From NCBI GenBank assembly GCA_037951165.1, contig JBBDHG010000127.1:3171001-3235000 (forward strand): a DNA stretch of 64,000 bases. The letters are read 5' to 3'. Source of the stretch: Lophius americanus (lineage: Eukaryota > Chordata > Actinopteri > Lophiiformes > Lophiidae). Position 1 is the stretch's first letter, and the number at the start of each line of letters is the position of its first letter. The translations under genes were made by a program, and so were the position numbers. A model generated the notes under the pieces. The model ran no database searches. It was given only the letters and a program-made list of their open reading frames with translations, and was not told the DNA's origin. Positions 48,601 to 60,600 of the stretch are shown piece by piece.

Positions 48601-51600
48601 CGTCCGTCTCCTGTGCCTTCCTTTTCAGCGTTTCTGTTAAGTCCAAGAGCCACTCCACCCCAAAGGAACAATAAAGGAACTCTTGAAACTGAGCCCACAG
48701 CTTCACTCCCAAAGGGTCATCAAACAAGCTCTTGAAAACCCCCATAGAAACATTATATGCGTAAATGCTTTAACTGCTGCGAAACACCTAACGTCAGCAA
48801 ACTTTAATAACCCACTTCCCAAAGCCTACCTCTGGGTACAATTTGATGCGAATCCGTCCTGTAGTTGTCCCGAAATCCTTCTTGCTAACAAACAAAAAAA
48901 TACAGACAAACGCACATGACTGAAAACACAACATCTTTGGCAGAGATAATGAACACAATCTGTCATATATTTAAAAATGTGTGCTAAATCTCTTAGTCTT
49001 GATTTTCACCAGTAGAGGTCAGGGTTGGGTGAGTTAGAGCAATGAATGATCCACCACTTAATTGTCAGGGTCATGTACTAAGTAATTGTTTATCCTGAAA
49101 ACAATGTATCAGCTAAACAATTTCATAAAATTAGTTGAAATAGAGGTGTAGGAACTGGCTTGAATTTATTGTTTCTATGTCCCTAGGACTGGTGTTGTTG
49201 CAAAATACCAAATTTCATGTGATCAAACTATTCTTCTATATGTATTCCTCCTACCTCCATTTACTATTTATTTATTGTTTATTGTATTTCTTCTGTTACT
49301 GCATGGACTTATTTTCAGACGGCTTTCTTAGTCCTGGTGTCTATTGTGAAGAATTTTGTTTTTCTTCCAGGGTGTCTGTAAGTAGGGCCATCAAGCCTTT
49401 CTCAGAGCCAGGCCGTCCACCTGACTGGTTCTCACAGAAGGTGAGAAAGTTACAAATCAACATACATTTTCTCTATTGGTCTTTTGATCAAATAGGAATG
49501 CTCAGCTTTTCTATAATTAGTATTGCAGTATAATTTGTTTTCTTACTGTTTCTCAGCACTGTGCCTCACAATACTCCGAGCTGCTGGAGGCCACAGAAGC
49601 ACCCAAGTCAGTATCATAATTCAGAAACAGAAACACCAATTATTATCTTGTTGTTAGTTTTTGCTTTTTCTTTAATGATGCTTTCAAAAGTTTATATTTG
49701 CCTTCCTGTGCTCCAGACGTAAACGTGGTGAAAAGGGGGAAGTGGTTGAAACCATTGAAGATGTCATCGTACGTAGGCTGACCACAGAAAGGATAGAGGA
49801 ACTGAAAAAAATACTGCGGGACACACAAGAGCAGTACAGGTACATCAACGCCAGTTTTTGAGCACTGTGAAATTAATATTCATGACATTTCATTCCCCTG
49901 TTCTTTCTCTCTTGGCAGGAAGTTGAAGAAGGAGGTGGATCTCATACAGATAGGTCACATGGACTCCCAACTCAAGGATCTGTGGACAGATATTGCAATG
50001 TAAGATTGTTCTTCAGATTGATACTGCCTGTTTTGAAGTTATCGAGCAAATTCATAGGTTATTTCACAAATGTCCCATTTATTTTAGTCATTATATTAAA
50101 ACTACCTGCCCTATAGTGTGTAAGGCCCATTTTTGCTGCCAAAGCAGCATTGCGATGCAGTGTTTCTTTTAAAATTCAGGGCCGGCATTATCTTTATCAG
50201 CAATTTATGCTCTACAGTAGCTCCTCTTTGGTATTCTCTCCGACCGCATCAATAAGTCTTAGGCGCTCATAATCCTATCGCCACTTCACCAGTCGTTCAC
50301 TCACCCAGACCTGCAGATTTGGAGGTTTTCTGAGCTAGAAATTTCACTATCACAAGTTGGACTTTGTCAAAATCACATAGATCCCTAGATCCTACTGAAA
50401 AAAAATCAATGTTAATTATTTCACATGTGTATAATCTGTATGTACACTTAATCCCAAAAGGCATTTATGGAGTTACAGCAGCATACAAGATGCATGTACA
50501 CTAATACAAAATGTACAAAATGGGAACCTGAGATAAATATAAGTTAAAAAAAATAAGAAGAGGGTGCGAAAATAAAAAACACAAATTGAAATGTGTGTAC
50601 TTGAGATTTACCAGAATGATTTCATGTATATATGGACGTAAATATTTATTATCTTGCTGTAAAGTGCCTGTGCAATACAGTAGATAGGAGTTATAGAGAT
50701 ATATATCCTAACCATTCACCCTTCAATTATTAAAAGCAATACTTATCACAGTTGTAGTATGTAATAAGTATTGCTATTAATAATTTAAAAATGCCAAATT
50801 TGTTAAATAATTCTCAATAACTTTGAAAAATTATATTCCATCTTAATATCCAAATCCCCATTTGTATAGGTCTGCTTTTATTGTTTCCAGATCATTATAC
50901 ATATATTGTCACCATTATGAACAATCCACATACACTCTCTTTTGTACACTAACTTCTTCCATATTCTATGCCTTTAAACCATCATTTTAACAATGAACTG
51001 TTTGAATACGTCACCTCAGGAAGAAGAAGCAGGATGAGGAGGTGGCAGAACAGAAGAGGAAAGCCACAGAAACGGCATATCAAGGTAGGTTCAGGCTGCA
51101 CGCTGTCCAGGACTTCTGTTTAGTCACTTTACTGATGTCCCCCATATTTAATTACAGCATTATAATGTGAATTCTATAAAAAAAAATATCCTGATAGACA
51201 CATTGTCAAAATTAAGAAAGAAGATTTGATATAATGTCTTTTGGAATCTTCTTGCGCTGAAAAACAATTTCAGGGATTGTTATAATCATAATGATTGTTT
51301 CTCTGTCTTGCCTGGGTTGGAATGGCAGTAGCCCCACATGAGTCCCTGTTCATGGTTTCTGTACTGCAGCTTTTCTTCTAATTCCTTGAACATAGTTAAT
51401 TAAATAAAGTACAATCATTCATTCACCTTCTCGTGCACTCCAACCTCACAGCTCGTCAAGCAGTGAAAAACACACCTAAGCGTCAGCACAGTGTGACTGT
51501 GCGCTCTCCTTTGGGTGCCAGCCCACCCACCATTGACACTCAGATTGACTCTTCAGTCACCACACCGCCGATGGACACAGGAGGGGTTGCTTCAGATGAT

Positions 51601-54600
51601 GCCATAACCCATTCAGTTGTAAGATGCACCCCAGCCATACAAAAGCCTCTCTATACTTCCACGCTATTATTTGTCACAACATGAATCAATTAAAAATACT
51701 TTTTCTCACGGATTCTTTGCCCCCTTGTCCAGGCCCAGGGGGTTGGGGTTTTTCTACCAGCAATTGACGTTCCAGGGCCCAAGGATGGAGGCCTAGCTGC
51801 TCTAGTAGATGATTCACCACAAAAAAGGCTTCTAACCCAAAAGGCCACACCACCACCTTCACCTCTACTATCAGAGCTCCTGAAAAAAGGCAACCTCATA
51901 TCGGCTAGCCCTCGCCTGGTGAGAACCATCTTAGCTTGGATCACAATTTCTTAAACTACAAGAATGTTAGGCATCAAAAATCATTTGAAAAGGCATGGAA
52001 TCACAAGCAGATCGCATATTCTATATAACATTTTCATTTTAGGTTTTTTCTTCAGTTACATTTGCTACTTTGAGGTCTAAAACGCTTATCAGTATTTAAT
52101 CATCGTCTTCACTAATATCAGGTTGGGGAGGGAGACCCTACTGGAACCCTTACCAATGGAGTCCAGACAGCCACCGCAGTTAGTGCCTTACCACCTGGTC
52201 ATGAAGTTGTTACGGGTAAGAACACTTGGCCTGGTGTCTATTCATGTATATAAGTGCACACACTTGTTTTTGTCTTATAGCTCAGTGCACACATGGCTTT
52301 CATTGCCGCGCACATTCAGGGTTCCATCATTTAAAAATAACACCTAGATATATGCCTATATGTGGATGTTTTGGCAGGCTTAACAGGGTTCTTTTTATTA
52401 ACTCCTCCTGTGTTGCAGAGGGTGACATTGATGCTGCAGTGAAGGCAGGACTTGCTGAGGAGACAGGATTAGTAGAGGAGGACCTTGTTGCTGTGTCTTA
52501 CATGGGAGATGAGTTGGACCTTGAGACAGTGGGAGACATCATTGCGATCATAGAGGAGAAGGTACGTACTGGGCTTAGTTTTAAAATGATATGCATAAGT
52601 TTGATTTGAAATAAATTTAACCAGGAGGATGGATTGTTTCATTTAGTATTTATGTTAACTGTAGGGTTTGTTAGATTAAAATGTCTAACTGTGTTATTGA
52701 GTGTAAGTATTTGGTGACATATAAAAGACCAAAATGCACACAAAAAATACATCTTACTAAATTTTGAGATTTTCTTTTCCTACCCAGGATAACAAAAAAA
52801 TAATTGCTCTCTTAGAACAGCACATATATATTTAACTATTTTTTTTGGAGATAAACGAGGTGCTTTGGTCAAAGCCATTGCTGGAGGTATTTTGTTTTTA
52901 AGGATTTAAGGCTACACATCCATATGTCTCATTCTTGTAAGAACGACATTACATCTTACACCAATGTCCACTTGGATTCAAGGAGCTAATGATAAAGATT
53001 TTGTCTTCATACATCCTCGTGACCACACCTTAAACATTTTGTCCAAAAACGTAAAGATCATTTTTACTGTGAAGTCATTATATTCTTCAAGAACACTTCT
53101 TTCAACTCGGGAACAGAAGCAGAGATTGTAACCTTATTTCATGTTTCGTCTGACAATTAATCTGTGGGGATTGTTAAGGTTGTCTGTAAAGAATTTGTAG
53201 CTCTGTGTTCCATCGAATCAATGTATTACCCAAACATATGAACACATACAAGGACTTTTACTGTTTTTCTATATTACAATGGACTATAGCTGATCCGTGA
53301 TCTGCATGGACCACCGCCTGCTGTATTTGTGATTTTAGTTTACTTGTCTCTTACCCCACACTTCAGGTTGATGACTCTGGGGAGGCCTTGGATGCAGCAG
53401 CAGTGGAAGCAGCACTCTCTCTTTGTGAGGAAGCTGTCTCAGAAGGACACACCCTCCCAGGCCCCTGGGAGACACAGGAGCTGAAGACCTCAGAACCAGC
53501 AACCATAGTCCAAGACATAGTACAGGATGCTCAGGATGTTGCCACAGTGTCCGCACTGATCCCTGCCGGCATTGACACCCAGATTCCACTGGACACAGAA
53601 ACCAAAAGAGAGGAACAGCTCAACCTAAACTGTGAGGGACCTGAGGTGACAGGGATCGATGTAACTTCTTCTGTCACCTCTGATGTAACAGGAAGTGAGG
53701 TTACAGAGGAAGGGGCAGCAGGGAAGGAGGCCACGGAATCACTGGTCAAGAGTGAAAGAGAAGAATGGAGCCGGCCAGAGCGCAACCCACCTTGTCTAGG
53801 TGGACGATATATTTATGTAGGCACACACAGAAATTCCGATAAAGTACACTTGTGTTTCTAAGTCGAGTTTCCCACTTTTGTCCCACAGACTCCGAGGACA
53901 GCTCTGTGTCTGGAAAAGAATCCAAGGTAACACACTTAAAAGCTGCAAAACCCTTTAGTAAAAACACAATCATATTTTTGAAATGTGTGTTTCCTGAATT
54001 CAGGAGGTGAAGGAGGAGGAGGCTGGTAGCGAGGGTGACCCAGAAGAGGGGATGGAGCTGAAGGAGGAGTGCGGGGAGGGGGAGGGACCTTATCTGTCGG
54101 AGGTGGAGCGGGCAGCCAGCGAGAGCGAAGATGGCTATGGACCACCATCCCAGCGCTACACAGCGGATTCTCTGGCCAGCAGCCCGGCATCGTCCTCCCA
54201 GCTGTAGGTGGACGCATGTACTACTGCTGAAACTATTATTGAGTCATCTGAACTATTTTAACTTTTTGGGTAGTATGTGTATTAAATCACGAGCTCTGCC
54301 AAAAATTACTTTTTTTCTTCCATTTTGCTGATGGAGGCAAAATAAGTTTTGTCTCCATCAGCATCCTTGAACACTAATACTCTGGATAAGCAGGTTTATG
54401 TTGTATGTTTTAATGCCATGCCATCTGAATCAGATCCCATTTCTCTAAGCTAAGCCGTCCTTGCCTGCTTGGCTTATGTCATTGTATGGGTTTAATGATT
54501 TTTCGTCTGCATATCATTACCATTCACAAATGAATTAAACAATCTTCTCTTTGTTCCCACTCTGTCTTCACTTCCTCCCCCTGGATTTTCTGCACTCTGC

Positions 54601-57600
54601 GTCAGATCGACCTGCGGTGAGGACCAGGAGGCCGTTCAGGCCCAGAAGATCTGGAAGAAAGCCATTATGCTGGTGTGGAGAGCTGCAGCCAATCACAGGT
54701 GGAGCCTCCTCTTAATGCTTCAACATCAAATCTTAGTTAGTCAAAATACTTTGCCGATCTCAAAAAACATTATAATGCTTCAGTTTTCTCGGTCTTTCTG
54801 ATGGGAGACTTCTCTACCTACAGAATATGATTAGTATCCATAGATATTGATATGTTAGTACTTTATTCCTGGTTACAGTGCTGTATAGTATCATAAAGCT
54901 GCAGAGCAAAAGTATCTGAGGTCATGGGTGCTGTGCCCCATCACTGTTGCAAAACTGCTGAAATGGCTTTAACTTGGCTCCTTGTTTTTTGGCATTTACC
55001 GTAAAATGTATCTACAAACAAAAACTCCTCCATTCCCGGAAGTAATAACAAGGACATGACTTGGGTGTCTTTAACGATAGTTTCAGCCGTGATATTATAA
55101 ACAGATTTGAAGGTTTATATTGGGTGTCTTTTCCCCATCAAAGTTAACAAAAGAGGAGTGGAGCATTATGTTTTGCAAAATGATAGATCATATGCAGTTC
55201 CAGGCAATGCTTTCATGAAGGTGGTTTATTCAGTCCTAAATCTGGACTGAACTCCATAGTTGGTAGTTTGTTGTTAAAGCAGATTCATTGATCGGGTTTT
55301 TCAGGCCTTTTGGCGCACCTAGATACAAAGATTCTAAAGTAATTTGAGTGTTTTTAATCTTTTCCACAAGCATCAGTAAGCATGTGATTTTGCTGAAGGA
55401 AGTCACACACATTTTCTTTCAAATCAATTCTGTCTGATGTGGAACAAAAGCAAAGCAAGAAAGAGCACCTCCCCCCCGATAGATAAAGGGTAACTTTTCT
55501 TTTAAAGTTAAGGAATTCCTTTTTTTTTTAGGTATGCCAGTGTTTTCCTGCAGCCTGTGTCAGATGATATCGCACCGGGTTACCACAGCATTGTACACAG
55601 GTAAGAAAAAAAATAGATCCACCATCTCTCAGATGTTATTTTTTGGGTCATTCTCCCAAGGACACACATTTTCTATGAATATTACATCCTGAAACTGATG
55701 TAGACCATCATAACTGAATTTAGTGCAGTCAAGTAGCACCAAAATTATCCTCAGCTGTAAGTTGTTGAGATGTGGTGAATAATTTTCATTGTTTGCGATG
55801 AACACAAAGTTAAATAAATGCATCCCCCCTCTTCTGCTGCTCCAGACCCATGGACCTGTCGGCTATTAAAAAGAACATCGAGTCCGGCGTGATCCGAACT
55901 ACAGCTGAGTTCCAGCGCGACATTATGCTGATGTTCCAGAACGCTGTCATGTACAACTCATCGGACCACGATGTGTACCACATGGCGCTAGAGATGCAGC
56001 GTGACGTCCTGGAGCATGTTCAGCAGTTCCTAGCCACCCAGCTCATCATGCAGACCTCAGAGAGCGCCATCTCTGCCAAGAGCCTTCGCGGCAGGGAGGG
56101 AAATCGTAAGCCAGGAGAGCCAGCTGAGAAGGTGGGTTGGGCGACTTGGTTGAGACCAGAATTAGATTTTGCTCAGGAGATTGTCAAACCGTCAAATAAC
56201 AATTATTTTTATAGCGCACCTTCTAAACTTCCAAAGCTAAAAATAATTGTTTCAAAAATATTAATAGTGACTTCGGGGGGAATATCAGCAGTTGGATTAG
56301 CTTCTACAGGGAAATTATGAAGACACCGTTTGAATCCTTTCCAGCCTCGCTCATTGGGGTGTTTCTATCCCTCGCTGAGGAGTGTTGTTTAAACATCTTG
56401 TAAAGACTTTATTTTACATTTTATTAGTTTTGAGATTTCATCAAACTCCTTGCATACAATAGATCCATCCCTATTCATCCTGAGAGCAGGTCTAGTTAGG
56501 ATTAGCGGAAACAGCTGTGTGGGTAAGGGGACCTTTAATTTGAATGCAGACAGTTGGCAGAAGTTTTCAGATAGATATTTAGCAGCTGAACACTTTACAT
56601 TTATATAATTAAGAAGGTTTTATTTCTGATACAGTCAAAGCGATCGAACTCGCTCAGCTTTACAGCACTCTGGCAGTCAAAAACGTAAATCTCCACACAG
56701 ACAGAAACTTTCCACATTAACTAGCAAAATCTTACTGAAAAGTCTGTAACAGGAAGTTATGGTTCATGAACAGGAACAGACTTCTTGAATCCATTCAAAG
56801 TCTTGAATGGATTTTCTTTTTATACAGTCACACTTATTCCGTAGTTTCGTGAACTCAAGTCATTGATTTTCTAAAATTAAAATACAGTTGTATTTTTATT
56901 GAATACGTCTTACTGCTTTACATGTCTTGACGAACCAATGATGACAACCGTCCAAGTCTTTATATTTCAACACCTGAGCTAGTTTATTTGGATTATGGAA
57001 CTAAATATGGAGCCTTTGTATTGGTCATGTTTCTTGCAGCATCACCCACAGATTGTATATTTTCTCTTAACACGGTATTGATCACTAATGAGGATTTATT
57101 TTCACTACGTATATCTGTGAATTTAAACAAACTCAGTCCTACTATTTGACTTGGAGTGCTTCATCTTGTCATTATAAGAGCTTTCAGTAATAACGATTCC
57201 ATGGATGTGTTCATGTGTAGCAGACAGGAGCAGAGCCTGTAATACACTAAGAATATAATGAATTACTTTGTTTAGTGGGCCAGTCTTTCAAAAACTTGAA
57301 ACATAATCCTGATTATATGTTATATGTGTGCATTCACAGCAGTGTCATGTAAGTCACATGAGTCACATGAGTCACATGAGTCACATGAGTCACGTGTACA
57401 TGTATTGTTTAATCCATGGATCAGTGGGCGACATCTTCCAACTTGGTGTGGTCTAGCACAAGGACGGCTATTTTCTCCACTTCCTACTGTGTTTTCCAGT
57501 TGGACGCTTCCTGCTCTCAACTTCCCAACTGATTTATGTGCTGCATGCTGCTTCATCTCCCCTCTCTAATGTCCGTCTGCATCCGCCTGCCACCGATGTC

Positions 57601-60600
57601 ACAGCTTTTGTCTTAAATAAATGTGTGTGTGTGAGTGTGAGAGAGAGTGTGACTCTCATTGGGATCCATTCCATGAAATATTGAAATGTCAACTCTAAAC
57701 ATTGAATATCTGGAGCTGGAAGTCAGCAATAGTTTTTTTTAGTACTAGCAAATTTTTCAAATGGTTTATTTTACACTATCACACTTTTTAAAGTTTAGGG
57801 GAACTATCTATATGAAGTATTTTGCAGTAAGTAGATGATGATATTGATGATATTCTTCGGACTGAAAATGACGGAAACTTGTCTTTGTGTATTGAAGTTG
57901 TCTTGGAGACATATTTGTGTCTATTGGAGTGTATATGCCTGCGTATGATCATGATGATCTACATCTGTCTCTATACAGCAGTGTTAAAAAGTATTGGACC
58001 CTTTCCAGACGTCTCTGTTTCTCTAACCTTTTTTGCCTAATTAAACACTGTATTATTATCAACTTGAAAATGTATTCCCCCCATGATCTGTGGTCCTTCT
58101 TAGGCCTGCAATCAAATGATATTGATCTGTTATATGTAGCTATAATGCTCTTTTTGGTGAATGCTGTGTTTGGTATATGCCAGATTTATTAACAAGGCCC
58201 TGTCTCCAATACAATTATCAGTCCATGGAATATTCTCCCAAAAACTCAAACAAGCTTCAATGTTGTTCTGGGTTAACAATGGCTTTTTCCTTAACATTTT
58301 CTCATGGATGCCATTTAGTTTCACTGTTTTTTGAATGATGGAGAAATGAACTCTGACCTTTATTGAGGCGAGAGAGGCGTAATGTTTCTTGGATTTTTTT
58401 TCTTTGGATCTTTTCTCCTGAATGAGCTTTTGCTGTGCACTTTGAGGAAACCTTACCACTTCTGGGAATGTTCATTAGTGTTTCAAGTCTTTTTCATACT
58501 GAGATCATTTGTCTCACTGTGGATCTGTGGAGTCCCAGAAACTTGGAAACAGCGCTGTAAGCCTTCCCAAACTGATATATAATAGTCCCCTTTTTTTAAA
58601 TCTCTATTGGATTTAATTTTGCTACTGGTGATATCCATGAGCCAAGTTCACGCTTGTGAAAATGGTCTATTAAAGTGATGACGTGATTGAACAGGGCTGG
58701 TAGTAATCGTGTCGGACTGTATCTAGTCCATCACCAACCAGATATTAAAGCGGTTAGATAGTTTGGGAGTTTTTTTCTAAGGTGGAAAATGAATTCTCAC
58801 ACAAGAGATTTAGGTAAGGAATAACTTTTTGCTTTTACTTTTTATTGAATACAGTTATAATTAAAAACTTGTATTCTGTGTTTACTGAGTTTGACACCAT
58901 TTCATTTTAAATGCGCAACAAAAATAGTGGAAACCAAGCCTCGGGGATCCAATAGTCTTTCACAGCCTTATATATCAATCTCACTATTCACTGGGAGTCT
59001 GACATTGTGTGAGTGGATGTCTATGGTGTCATGTGTGGATGTGTTTGTGTACACGGCCTGCAGCGATCCAACTCCCCTCTGTCTTTGTGTTTGTCGCTGA
59101 CTTGTACAAAACTTGCTCTCTCACGCACTTTTGTGTTTTCTCTCTTTCTCACTCCAATGTTTGTCCTCCTGCAGGACAGTGTTCCAATGGCCTCTCCTGC
59201 TTTCCTTCTCTCTCTCTTTGTAAGTATTCAGGTTCTCTTTCAGATTTCACCAGAACCAGGCCACGCTCCGCACGTGCTTGACTCAATGCAAACACACACA
59301 AACAAATATAACACATCTGTATTTACCTCTCTTTGCTTTCCTTTCTAAACTAAGGGCTAGTTAAAGGGAGTTAAACCATATTAGGAATTAAACATTTTTA
59401 GATCATTTTAAGAGGTATTTGAACAATTCACTATTGTGAAACGGCAAATATTTAGAGATAGTTCAACAGTTATTCTTCAGCTTATTTCTATGAGCTTCAT
59501 TATAGGTAAGAGTATCAGCGGAGCATTTTTGTTAATTCGACGATATAAACTGCTGTTTTTAAGAAATAATTACAGATTCCTTCCAATTATTGGCAAAATG
59601 CAACTTTCAACCATTGAAATTGCATATCATGTCTGGCTCTACTTTCTTAAATGCTCTTTTTAGCATATCACATTAGAATAAAGCACTTGAGTTTAGAAGC
59701 TTCTGGCTTTACTTACCAGAATTTTATTATATAACCCTTAAAAAGGGACTCTAAAAAAAGATTATAAAAAAATATCTAGTTGATGTAATTTTTCTTTATT
59801 TTTAAGTGTAGAAGCTTAATTATATGTAAAAACAAACAATATTCAAATATAAATAACAGATATAGTTGAACTTACTGTTAAAAATGTCCATGATATTATA
59901 AGTTTAATTCTCTTTAAATATTTCCTTGCCTGTTAGAATATAATGACATCACAAAGGGCATCAGATCCACCTTCAGATGCACCTGATTGGTACAGATCAC
60001 CTGACCGACTTTTGTTTTCCCTGTGCATGCAAAGTAGTTTTGTACCTAGACAGGTTTCACGACAGTTGTGATGGAAATATGTCTTCAACCACCAACCGAC
60101 TACACATCAGTCGTATATACACACATTGTTGAATAATGGGAGAAACACTCAGATCAAATACTCAGAAGAACATTAACACAGAAGTAAAACCCATCACTGC
60201 TCGGCTGGGCTTAGCAGCTTTTCATCTTTCTCCGACAGCTGACTACACACACTCTCCCTGGGTCACCCCCCTCAGCTTGAGTTTATGTTTGGACACATTA
60301 TTTTGACCACATACGCACAGCGGCTCCAGTAACGTTGCATCACCCAAGCTTCCATTGAAACCATGCTGGTTTCATGGCGGGTTCCTATTTTTGTTTTTGT
60401 TTTTTCCTTTATTGTGCATTTGTGTCTCTGTATCTGCATGTTCTAATTTTCTTTTTTCCTTCTTTTCCCTTTTAAAGTCTTCCTTTTATGGTCATTATTT
60501 TCTTTAAGTTCTTCATTTGCGAAGAAAGCCTACCAAGGTGGACTGTGCAGGTTTTTGTGTGTGTCTGTGTGTGAAGAGGCCTACCACAGGGCCCTCCTTC

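Larger units (their letters stand above)
46337..49370 (+). other. brd8 intron 2 (3.0 kb)
   Basis: No brd8 exon inside. Contains a hAT-like terminus (TAGGGCTGGCACAATTG at 46569), an inverted repeat (47446-47484), repeated AATAATCATGATTAATCAT sequence near 47760-47825, and a TIR element with an ORF (48461-48946). Confidence 0.65.
56132..59174 (+). other. brd8 intron 17 (3.0 kb)
   Basis: Contains an 11-bp inverted repeat (56788), a 9-bp tandem array (57349), a TG/GA-rich stretch near 57622-57650, and a Tc1-like element (57976-58970). No second-bromodomain exon was found here. Confidence 0.65.

Noticed and set aside
53531..53785. 84-codon minus Ser/Thr/Val frame
   Set aside because: Antisense of the acidic brd8 exon 12.
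57320..57569. Open frames on both strands with Ser-His-Glu or Ser-Cys-Asp repeats
   Set aside because: Direct result of the 9-bp tandem array in brd8 intron 17.
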